This document shows positions 1 to 5,805 of a stretch of DNA of 10,388 bases, piece after piece. The DNA lies in contig CANQLQ010000044.1 of NCBI GenBank assembly GCA_947624755.1, positions 1 through 10,388 of the forward strand, read 5' to 3'. This DNA comes from an uncultured Clostridia bacterium. Lineage in GTDB: Bacteria; Bacillota; Clostridia; Oscillospirales; Acutalibacteraceae. The notes beneath the pieces were generated by a model, which worked only from the letters and a program-made list of their open reading frames with translations, was not told where the DNA came from and made no database searches. Made by a program: the position numbers and the translations under genes. Each line of letters opens with the position of its first letter. Within the stretch, counting starts at the first letter, position 1.

Positions 1-175
1 TACATCAATCCAACCCGCGTAATTCCTGCGGGCGATGCCCGTGGGCGACCACATGGGGTCGCCCCTACGCGATTTATGAAAAATTTAATTTGCTACAGCC
101 CGGAGTATTTTGGCAAAGTATTACGGAAAATTTGCAAGTAAGATGAGTATTAAGACATAATCAGAGCTTCCTTAA
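1..175. repeat. Dispersed hairpin-rich repeat, one end, cut by the window edge
   Basis: This noncoding stretch is related to the repeat at 9684-10164. Positions 103-154 match 10080-10131 in direct orientation with a single difference over 52 bases. Positions 1-41 match 9717-9767 in inverted orientation, with an indel of about 10 bases and a few substitutions. It ends at 157-175 with a terminal motif closing in CTTCCTTAA, the same end sequence as the other copy. Internal hairpins are visible: CGGGC-gat-GCCCG at 29-41, and GGGCGACC/GGTCGCCC at 43-64 with a 6-base loop. No open reading frame is apparent. The left boundary lies outside the window. It looks like a nonautonomous mobile repeat, but mobility is inferred. 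Confidence 0.7.
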
Positions 176-178
176 AAT

Positions 179-224
179 AAAAACCCCTTGAATGCCGTAA
201 TTATAGGCTTTTCAAGGGGTTTTT
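179..224 (-). terminator. Rho-independent terminator of tRNA-Ser
   Basis: A 14-bp perfect inverted repeat pairs 179-192 with 211-224. Its core is CCCCTTGAA/TTCAAGGGG and it is bordered by A5 and T5 runs; an inner GCC/GGC pair shortens the loop. On the minus strand it lies directly after the 3' end of the tRNA and ends in a T run, as an intrinsic terminator should. Its symmetry means it could also stop transcription arriving from the left on the plus strand. Confidence 0.85.
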
Positions 225-225
225 A

Positions 226-317
226 TGGCGGAGAGCATGGGATTCGAACCCACGAACCGCTTTTGACGGTTACACGATTTCCAATCGTGCTCCTTCGACC
301 AGCTCGGACAACTCTCC
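226..317 (-). tRNA. tRNA-Ser (anticodon GGA)
   Basis: Read on the minus strand, this 92-base gene folds as a class II tRNA. The acceptor stem is GGAGAGT/GCTCTCC. The anticodon stem CACGA/TCGTG encloses the loop TTGGAAA, so the anticodon is GGA (plus-strand positions 280-282), which reads UCC and UCU serine codons. A long variable arm with an ACCG/CGGT stem is typical of tRNA-Ser. The T-loop TTCGAAT sits on a GTGGG/CCCAT stem. The terminal CCA is encoded (226-228). It is transcribed divergently from mraZ and has its own promoter and terminator, so it is not part of the division operon. Confidence 0.96.
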
Positions 318-332
318 ATTTTAACGATTGAT

Positions 333-361
333 ATTATAACTTAATAAGAAACAAAAATCAA
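333..361 (-). promoter_or_regulatory. Sigma-A-type promoter of tRNA-Ser
   Basis: On the minus strand, a TTGATT -35 box (plus-strand 356-361) is followed by a 17-base spacer and a perfect TATAAT -10 box (333-338). The -10 box ends 15 bases before the tRNA 5' end, so transcription would start within a few bases of the mature tRNA. Confidence 0.8.
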
Positions 362-727
362 GCTTTTATTAATATTTTTTTGTAATACTTTATAATTAAT
401 TTTTGCAGCTTTAAAATTTTTACAATTTTGCCGCAAATAATATGCCAAGCTGTCTGCAATAAAAGAATGAACCGTACGGTGATGAACAAATTGACACTTT
501 ATGACACCTTGAGTGAAAGTGCGCTTCACTTAATGTATTTAAAATGTATGTAATCCTTAGAAAACAATTCATGTTTTGACACTTTATTTTACCGTTGCTG
601 CACTAAGCCGACACCTAACCTTTATATGATACAAAACCGAATATAATATAATTAATGTTTTTGTTAAAAACCGCCTGATTTAAAAACCTTTTTTTGCTTA
701 TTCAGCATAGTTTTTTTCTTATGTATA
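362..727. other. AT-rich intergenic region without a recognised gene
   Basis: No convincing coding sequence is present on either strand. Visible small features are a 10-bp palindrome ACCGTACGGT at 471-480, a 12-bp direct repeat TTGACACTTTAT at 491-502 and 576-587, and a small AGTGAA/TTCACT hairpin at about 512-530. The repeated TTGACA hexamers have no good -10 box at normal spacing. The stretch probably acts as a spacer and control region between the tRNA and the mraZ promoter. Confidence 0.5.
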
Positions 728-756
728 TTGACTTTGTAAATGATTTGAATTATAAT
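728..756 (+). promoter_or_regulatory. Sigma-A-type promoter of the mraZ operon
   Basis: TTGACT (728-733), a 17-base spacer and TATAAT (751-756) make a near-consensus housekeeping promoter. Transcription would start near 763, leaving a leader of about 83 bases before mraZ. It is the best plus-strand promoter upstream of the cluster and the probable main start of the division operon. Confidence 0.8.
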
Positions 757-762
757 TGGTGT

Positions 763-834
763 AAGTTAGTGGGGAAAAATTGCAGTTGGATAGCAACTTA
801 GTGTAAATTACTCCTCGGATTCGTTAAAAAAGGC
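763..834 (+). promoter_or_regulatory. mraZ leader, candidate MraZ-binding or hairpin region
   Basis: The untranslated leader contains G-rich motifs starting about 16 bases apart: AGTGGG at 768, AGTTGG at 784 and AGTGTA at 800. It also contains a weak hairpin AGTTG-GATAG-CAACT at 784-798. MraZ proteins are known to bind short G-rich direct repeats just upstream of their own gene. These are therefore candidate operator sites, but the 16-base spacing differs from the roughly 10-base period known elsewhere, so the assignment is tentative. Confidence 0.3.
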
Positions 835-840
835 AGGTGG
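835..840 (+). promoter_or_regulatory. Ribosome binding site fixing the mraZ start
   Basis: AGGTGG lies 5 bases before the ATG at 846. It overlaps the alternative in-frame GTG at 837, which argues against that earlier start. Confidence 0.7.
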
Positions 841-845
841 ATACA

Positions 846-1355
846 ATGAGTGGAAATTTCAGCGGAACGTTTGAACATAATCTCGACTCAAAAAACAGAT
901 TGTTTATGCCTGCCGATTTTAAAGCGGTAATTGATGGTAAAATTACCATGAGACTTTCAATATCAAAGTATCCGCACATTGACTGCTTTAAAGAAGAGGA
1001 ATTTGAAGACGTTGTAAAAAAAGAAGTTGAAAATTCTAAACTTACAATTTCACCCGATGCAATTGATTCAATTTCAAGATCTTATGCCAAGACCGTTTCA
1101 ATAGATAATGGGGGAAGAATTTGTATTGCGTCGAAGCTTCTTGAAAAAGCCGGAATAACCAAAGAAAGTATTTTTGTCGGAAAGGGTAATCATTTTCAAA
1201 TCTGGGATCCCGATATCCACGATAAGTATAACGACTATCTGTTTGATTGTGTTCTTGCCGACAGTGAAGCCGAAGATGCGGAACGCATTATGAATAATAA
1301 GTTCAGAAGCGAAGGAATGTTTTTAGAACCCAAAAATACGATAGGCTCTAAGTAA
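846..1355 (+). CDS. mraZ: MraZ, transcriptional regulator of the dcw cluster
   Basis: MraZ is a DNA-binding protein of the SpoVT/AbrB-like fold that forms ring-shaped oligomers and controls transcription of the division and cell wall cluster from its first position. The product is 169 residues, slightly longer than the usual 140-150. Two copies of the family's D-x-x-x-R motif are visible: DSKNR (residues 14-18) and DNGGR (87-91), one per half of the protein. The C-terminus from about residue 125 is acidic, with a short tail beyond the usual end. The start is taken as the ATG at 846 because AGGTGG (835-840) lies 5 bases upstream; an in-frame GTG at 837 overlaps that ribosome site and is unlikely. 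It is first in the operon, 37 bases ahead of rsmH, and is expected to regulate its own promoter. Confidence 0.95.
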   Translation: MSGNFSGTFEHNLDSKNRLFMPADFKAVIDGKITMRLSISKYPHIDCFKEEEFEDVVKKEVENSKLTISPDAIDSISRSYAKTVSIDNGGRICIASKLLEKAGITKESIFVGKGNHFQIWDPDIHDKYNDYLFDCVLADSEAEDAERIMNNKFRSEGMFLEPKNTIGSK

Positions 1356-1392
1356 ATCATATCGACTGATTTTTAAAGGAAATGGCGGCAAC

Positions 1393-2322
1393 ATGGAATT
1401 TTCGCATAAAAGTGTTTTGCTTGAGGAAACGATACAGTCGCTTAATATAAAAAGCGACGGGATATACGTCGACTGCACCGCAGGCGGCGGCGGACACAGC
1501 TTGGAAATTGCAAAAAGACTTGACAGCGGTTTGCTCGTTGCAATCGACCAGGATCCCGATGCAATTGAAGCGCTTCACGAAAGACTTGATGCTTATCCCT
1601 GCGTCAGAATAATTCACGATAATTTTTCAAATCTCAAAAAAATACTTGAACAGCAAAATATAGAAAAAGTTGACGGAATCCTTGCCGACCTCGGTGTAAG
1701 CTCGCATCAGCTTGACAAGGCCGAAAGAGGATTTTCGTTTCATAACGATGCGCCGCTTGATATGAGAATGTCACAGGAAGGTCCGACGGCGGCGGATCTC
1801 GTCAATACACTTGAAGAAAAAGCCCTCGCCTTGATAATATCGAGATATGGCGAAGAAAGGTTTGCAAGGAATATTGCCAAAAGCATCGTCAAGCATAGGC
1901 AAATCGCGCCGATTGAAACAACTCTTCAACTTGCCGAAATTGTCAAAAACGCAATACCTGCGGCGGCGAGAAGAACCGGCGGACACCCGGCAAGAAAAAC
2001 CTTTCAGGCGCTTAGAATTGAAGTTAACGGCGAATTGGACAGGCTTACATCAACTCTTGATGTAATGTTCGACAGCCTTTGTGTTGGCGGCAGACTTTCA
2101 ATCATAACTTTCCATTCGCTTGAGGACAGAATAGTAAAACAAAACTTTCTCAAACACTGTGAAGGCTGTATATGTCCGCCGGATTTTCCGGTTTGCGTTT
2201 GTGGAAGACTTCCGTCGGGAAAACTTCCGTTTAAATTCAAAAAAGCGGGCGAGAAGGAACTTGATGAAAATGTACGTTCAAGGAGCGCAACGCTGCGCAC
2301 GATAGAAAAAATAAAAGAATAA
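1393..2322 (+). CDS. rsmH: RsmH, 16S rRNA (cytosine-1402-N4)-methyltransferase
   Basis: RsmH (MraW) transfers a methyl group from S-adenosylmethionine to N4 of C1402 in the 16S rRNA decoding centre, in the cytoplasm. The 309-residue length is normal. Family motifs are clear: SHKSVLLEE near the N-terminus (4-12), the SAM-binding loop VDCTAGGGGHS (26-36), LADLGVSSHQLD (97-108) followed by RGFSF and the PLDMRM segment (121-126), HPARKTFQALRIEVN (198-212), and TFHSLEDRIVK (239-249). A cysteine-rich loop near 256-270 (C-x2-C-x-C-PPDFP-x-C-x-C) matches Gram-positive members. The start is ATG 1393. AAAGGA (1375-1380) is 12 bases away, slightly distant, but no other in-frame start lies nearby. It follows mraZ directly, as in most dcw clusters. 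Confidence 0.97.
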   Translation: MEFSHKSVLLEETIQSLNIKSDGIYVDCTAGGGGHSLEIAKRLDSGLLVAIDQDPDAIEALHERLDAYPCVRIIHDNFSNLKKILEQQNIEKVDGILADLGVSSHQLDKAERGFSFHNDAPLDMRMSQEGPTAADLVNTLEEKALALIISRYGEERFARNIAKSIVKHRQIAPIETTLQLAEIVKNAIPAAARRTGGHPARKTFQALRIEVNGELDRLTSTLDVMFDSLCVGGRLSIITFHSLEDRIVKQNFLKHCEGCICPPDFPVCVCGRLPSGKLPFKFKKAGEKELDENVRSRSATLRTIEKIKE

Positions 2323-2404
2323 GAAGTTTGTTGAAGCTTCCGAAAAAATAAGCGATTTTCAGGTTATATTTTCAGTTAATCATATTAAATGAATGAAAAC
2401 AAAA

Positions 2405-2450
2405 GGCTCTCAGGCCTTCGGCAGTTAATTGTTTTTTTAGCCTGATTTTT
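2405..2450 (+). terminator. Possible hairpin with T run between rsmH and ftsL
   Basis: TCAGGC (2410-2415) pairs with GCCTGA (2440-2445) across a long loop and is followed by TTTTT (2446-2450). A smaller GCC-ttc-GGC hairpin lies inside. The stem is only 6 bp, so at most it is a weak terminator or attenuator within the operon. It may also be chance. Confidence 0.25.
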
Positions 2451-2469
2451 GTGAGAAGGAGATTATAAA

Positions 2470-2937
2470 ATGGCTCAGTATGCATATGATTTTTCGCTGT
2501 ATAATAACGGTTCGGCAGCGCCTAATGTAATTCCTGAAAGAGAAAGGAAAACAGAGCCGCAGCCGTTGAAGACCCCGGAATTAAGGCCGCTTAAAAAACA
2601 AAGAGAAGACGTAAGAAAAAGCGAAATAGAAAGCGCAAAGGTAATTGCGAAATTTTTTGCCGGCGTTGTTTTCTGTGTGGTTATTTTCAGTGTTATATGC
2701 AGTAGCTTTGCAGCGGTAAAAAGCGCACAGTACTCAAAAATGAAATATGAGTCAGAAAGAAATCTTCTCGAAAACAGCTATCTTGAAAAATGCGCTGAAC
2801 TAAACACTCTCGTAACGCCCGATGAAATTGTAAGAATTGCTGTTGAAAAGCTTGGTATGATTAAGGTCTCCGATGAAAACAAGCTTTATGCAAATACAGA
2901 CAATGAGAATGTTATTCTTGTTTCTGCCGATAAATAA
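2470..2937 (+). CDS. ftsL: FtsL-like septal membrane protein
   Basis: This is probably the FtsL/DivIC-type bitopic protein that binds its partner through a periplasm-facing coiled coil and links the septal synthase FtsW-PBP to the divisome. The 155-residue product has a charged, proline-containing cytoplasmic tail (about 1-57), one hydrophobic segment (about 59-82, KVIAKFFAGVVFCVVIFSVI and following), and an extracellular heptad-like helix (about 84-115). It ends with EIVRIAVEKLGMIKVSDENK (119-138), which resembles the A-x-E-x-LGM terminal motif of FtsL/DivIC proteins. FtsL sequences are poorly conserved, so the call rests on topology, this motif and its position between rsmH and the class B PBP. 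AAGGAG lies 8 bases before the ATG. The 144-base gap behind rsmH and the 57-residue tail are somewhat longer than usual. Confidence 0.82.
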   Translation: MAQYAYDFSLYNNGSAAPNVIPERERKTEPQPLKTPELRPLKKQREDVRKSEIESAKVIAKFFAGVVFCVVIFSVICSSFAAVKSAQYSKMKYESERNLLENSYLEKCAELNTLVTPDEIVRIAVEKLGMIKVSDENKLYANTDNENVILVSADK

Positions 2938-3002
2938 CCGAAAAAAATTAAATGTTTTAGTTTTCTAAGCAATTTCAGAAGAAACTCAGAATATAATTAA
3001 TT

Positions 3003-3112
3003 TAAGACGCACAAGAGCATGATATGCTCAAAAATATACGCCCGATATCGGTCAGCCGAATGAAGGCGTTTTTTCGATATTAAGGAAGCGCTTCCTTATG
3101 TGCGTAGTCTTT
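3003..3112. repeat. Compact multi-hairpin element in the ftsL-PBP gap
   Basis: This 110-base noncoding block is closed by an imperfect outer stem in which CGCACA (3008-3013) pairs with TGTGCG (3099-3104) and flanking TTAAGA pairs with TCTTTAA. Inside are three hairpins. The first is GAGCAT-gat-ATGCTC at 3015-3029. The second is ACGCC/GGCGT (3038-3042 with 3065-3069), holding an inner TCGG-TCAG-CCGA. The third is the perfect 18-bp palindrome TAAGGAAGCGCTTCCTTA at 3081-3098. TTAAGGAAGCGC (3080-3091) equals the first 12 bases of the repeat end at 9684. It may be a miniature relic of that family or a structured leader of the PBP gene. Confidence 0.5.
3038..3074 (+). terminator. Possible intrinsic terminator within the ftsL-PBP gap
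   Basis: The ACGCC/GGCGT hairpin (3038-3069), with an inner TCGG/CCGA stem, runs straight into six T residues (3069-3074). That is the form of a weak rho-independent terminator or attenuator. Because a candidate promoter follows at 3161, it could separate mraZ-rsmH-ftsL transcription from the PBP gene. Confidence 0.3.
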
Positions 3113-3135
3113 AAGATAATGACTTTATAAAGAAT

Positions 3136-3166
3136 TTTCAATCATGTAAAAATTTTGGATTATAAT
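3136..3166 (+). promoter_or_regulatory. Weak candidate promoter for the PBP gene
   Basis: A perfect TATAAT (3161-3166) sits 79 bases before the preferred GTG start. The best -35-like sequence, TTTCAA (3136-3141), is poor and has a 19-base spacer, so only the -10 box supports the call. Confidence 0.3.
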
Positions 3167-3230
3167 CGTTTGCTAAAATAGGTATAACCGGACATAATGT
3201 TTTTTAATTGTTTCGGTTTACTAAAATATT

Positions 3231-3238
3231 GGAGATGG
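3231..3238 (+). promoter_or_regulatory. Ribosome binding site favouring the GTG 3245 start
   Basis: GGAGATGG ends 6 bases before GTG 3245 (GGAG is 10 bases away). The upstream ATG at 3197 has no comparable purine-rich site, so the GTG is preferred. Confidence 0.6.
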
Positions 3239-3244
3239 TTTGAA

Positions 3245-5701
3245 GTGAAAAAAATAAATTTTCAAAAAAATATTACTTCAAGAAGAACCGATCGTTCGTT
3301 TAGACTAAACGCAAGAGGTATTATAGGAGTTTTGCTTTCCTGCCTTGTTTTGCTAAGCGTATTTCGTTTGGGCTTTCTTATGTTTGTAAAAGGTGCGGAG
3401 CTTAGATCAAAGGCAGAACAGAATCAACTTTACGATGAACCTATTTCCGCTGTCAGAGGAACAATTTATGATTGCAATATGACTCCGATTGTCTCAAGCG
3501 CATCGGCCTGGATTTTGACCGTTGACCCCATTTCAATTTACAGAGATTATAAAAACAAGTTCCAAGAAGAAGTCGAAGAGGGCGTTTATGATTATGAAAA
3601 AGCTAAAACGCTTCACGATAAATTTTGCAAATTCATCAGTAAACATATTGCAAAAATTCTTGGAATGAAAACAAAAGAAGTATATGATATCATATCTTTT
3701 TATTATGATGAAGAAACCCAAAAGAATATTGCATATAAACGAATAAAGAAAAAGGTAACGGCTTCCGAAAGGCTAAAGCTCGATGAGATTTTCGCAAAAG
3801 AGTATGATTGCAATAAAGGAGGTTTTTATGTCAAGCCGGAAACCGATAACGATTCAAAAGAAAAGAAAAATGAAAAAGAAAATAAGCCGATAACATTCAA
3901 AATAGGATCATATTTCAGCTATGAAAACGATAACATAAGAATGTATCCGGACAACAATTTTGCTTCAACCATAATCGGTGTTACCAACTATGACGGTGAC
4001 GGAATTGCCGGCGTTGAACAAAAGTATAACGATATTCTCAAAGGTGTTGACGGAAGGAAGGTCACTGCAAAAGATGCCTTTGGAAATGCTCTTGATTCAA
4101 GTTATGAGTCAATAATAGACGCTCAAGAAGGTAACGGTCTTGTTCTGACAATTGACTCCAATATTCAGTACTATCTTGAAAATTCGCTTTCTCAGGCGCT
4201 TAAAAATACCGGAGCAAACGGTACTTACGGAATTGTAATGGATGTTGACACGGGCGCAGTTCTCGCAATGAGCAACAAGCCTGACTTCAATATGAATGAT
4301 GCATATACAATTGTTGACGAAAAAGCGATTGATAAAATAATTAAAGAAGAAAAGAAAAAAGGCAAGGAAATTTCAAAGACTGAAGCAAGAACGATAGCTC
4401 TTTATAACCAGTGGAACAGCTACTGTATTACAAGTACATATGAACCCGGCTCAACCTTCAAACTTTTTACCGCAAGCGCGGCTCTTGAAGAAGGCGTAGC
4501 CGACCTTTCGACAACATATACCTGCACAGGCGGGTATAAAATTAAGAACGGACCGGTTATCCATTGTGCAAATACCCTTGGACACGGAACTCAGACCTTT
4601 ACACAAGGGCTTATGAATTCCTGCAACCCGTTTTTTATTAATCTTGGTCAAAAGCTCGGTTCAGAAACATATTACAAATATTTTGAAGCCTTCGGCTTCA
4701 CCGAAAAAACCGGAATAGATCTTCCGGGTGAAGCTTCTTCGGTTTACCATTCAAAGGAAAATCTTAAAGTTACCGAACTTGCAAGTACATCCTTTGGTCA
4801 GTCATTCAGAATAAGTCCGATTCAGCTTATTACCGCTGTATGTTCTATAGCCAACGGCGGAAAGCTTATGAAACCATATGTTGTTGACAGCGTTGTGGAT
4901 TCAAGCGGAAACGTAATTTCAAAAACCCAGCCTGAGGTCAGAAGACAGGTTATTTCAAGCAAGACGGCTCAAACGGTAAGACAGATGATGGAAGCCGTTG
5001 TTGAAAGCGGAACGGGTAAAAACGCATATATTCCCGGCTACAGAGTGGCGGGAAAAACGGCAACGAGTGAAAAACTTGACGACGACGACAAAAGATATAA
5101 AATGAAATATGTTGCTTCTTTTGTATGCTTTGCTCCGGCTAACGACCCACAGGTTGCAATTCTTGTCGGCGTTGACGAACCGCCGGGAGAATACAGAGGC
5201 GGCGGCGTTATTGCAGCGCCTATCGCAAAAGAAGTTATGGAATCGACACTGAAATATCTCAATGTTGAACCGCAGTATACAGCAAAAGAGCTTGCAAACG
5301 TAAGCAAAACAGCTCCGAATCTTGTCGGTGAAACAGTAGGTCAGGCAAAGATGATGGCGGCGGAAAAGGGCTTTTCCGTTAAAACTGTAGGTTCGGGCGA
5401 TACAGTAATTTCACAGGTTCCTGCGGTAGGTCAGGCAATACCGGACGAAGGTATAATCATTATTTATACCGACGACAGCGCTAAGTCAGACAAAATGGTC
5501 AAGGTTCCGGATTTCAACGGTCTTACCGCAAGCCAGGCCAATGAAAAGGCGCACAGTGTCGGAATAAATATAACTCTTTCGGGTCCTTCGGGAGAAATGG
5601 GAGCCGTGGCATATAACCAAAACATAGCCGCAGGCACAGAAGTTGCGTCCGGCACAAGCGTCACAGTATATTTCCATACGACATCGCAGGCCGCAGACTG
5701 A
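3245..5701 (+). CDS. ftsI: Class B penicillin-binding protein with two PASTA domains (FtsI/SpoVD type)
   Basis: This septal or spore-cortex transpeptidase forms peptide cross-links in new peptidoglycan, anchored in the membrane and acting outside. The 818-residue form has an N-terminal membrane anchor (about 25-47), the PBP dimerisation domain beginning near SAVRGTIYD (68-76), and the transpeptidase domain. The catalytic SxxK is S403-T-F-K406, SxN is S459-C-N461, and the third motif is K604-T-A606 rather than the common KTG. Two PASTA domains follow (about 686-745 and 752-812). A long charged region (about 103-215) enlarges the N-terminal domain, which partly explains a length above the usual 650-750. 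The start is taken as GTG 3245 because GGAGATGG lies just before it; an upstream in-frame ATG at 3197 has no clear ribosome site and would add 16 residues before the cytoplasmic tail. It is the only class B PBP in the window, so FtsI and SpoVD roles cannot be told apart. Confidence 0.93.
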   Translation: MKKINFQKNITSRRTDRSFRLNARGIIGVLLSCLVLLSVFRLGFLMFVKGAELRSKAEQNQLYDEPISAVRGTIYDCNMTPIVSSASAWILTVDPISIYRDYKNKFQEEVEEGVYDYEKAKTLHDKFCKFISKHIAKILGMKTKEVYDIISFYYDEETQKNIAYKRIKKKVTASERLKLDEIFAKEYDCNKGGFYVKPETDNDSKEKKNEKENKPITFKIGSYFSYENDNIRMYPDNNFASTIIGVTNYDGDGIAGVEQKYNDILKGVDGRKVTAKDAFGNALDSSYESIIDAQEGNGLVLTIDSNIQYYLENSLSQALKNTGANGTYGIVMDVDTGAVLAMSNKPDFNMNDAYTIVDEKAIDKIIKEEKKKGKEISKTEARTIALYNQWNSYCITSTYEPGSTFKLFTASAALEEGVADLSTTYTCTGGYKIKNGPVIHCANTLGHGTQTFTQGLMNSCNPFFINLGQKLGSETYYKYFEAFGFTEKTGIDLPGEASSVYHSKENLKVTELASTSFGQSFRISPIQLITAVCSIANGGKLMKPYVVDSVVDSSGNVISKTQPEVRRQVISSKTAQTVRQMMEAVVESGTGKNAYIPGYRVAGKTATSEKLDDDDKRYKMKYVASFVCFAPANDPQVAILVGVDEPPGEYRGGGVIAAPIAKEVMESTLKYLNVEPQYTAKELANVSKTAPNLVGETVGQAKMMAAEKGFSVKTVGSGDTVISQVPAVGQAIPDEGIIIIYTDDSAKSDKMVKVPDFNGLTASQANEKAHSVGINITLSGPSGEMGAVAYNQNIAAGTEVASGTSVTVYFHTTSQAAD

Positions 5702-5799
5702 TAAAGGAACATTTAATAATAACTACAGCAATCACAAAGGAAATGATGTGCAAAGTTTTAAAAAAGTAATTTTAATGCAATGATATTTGTCGTTGCTGC

Positions 5800-5804
5800 G
5801 GGGG
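5800..5804 (+). promoter_or_regulatory. Candidate ribosome site bearing on the murE start
   Basis: GGGGG is one base before ATG 5806, too close to work normally, but 7 bases before the in-frame TTG at 5812. This spacing argues that translation may start at the TTG, two codons later. Confidence 0.4.
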
Positions 5805-5805
5805 C

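Noticed and set aside
491..519. Promoter from TTGACA at 491
   Set aside because: No -10-like hexamer occurs 16-18 bases downstream; the same is true of the second copy at 576.
341..529. Minus-strand open frame of 62 codons left of mraZ
   Set aside because: It has a low-complexity, lysine- and asparagine-rich end, no recognisable domain and no convincing ribosome site, and it overlaps the tRNA promoter. It is most likely chance in AT-rich DNA.
837..845. GTG start adding three residues to MraZ
   Set aside because: The GTG lies within the ribosome binding site AGGTGG that serves ATG 846.
2004..2300. 98-codon minus-strand frame within rsmH
   Set aside because: It is a shadow of the conserved rsmH coding strand with no family resemblance.
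3197..3244. Upstream ATG extending the PBP by 16 residues
   Set aside because: No clear ribosome site precedes it, while GTG 3245 has GGAGATGG just upstream. The extension is aromatic-rich and unlike the basic cytoplasmic tail of the family.
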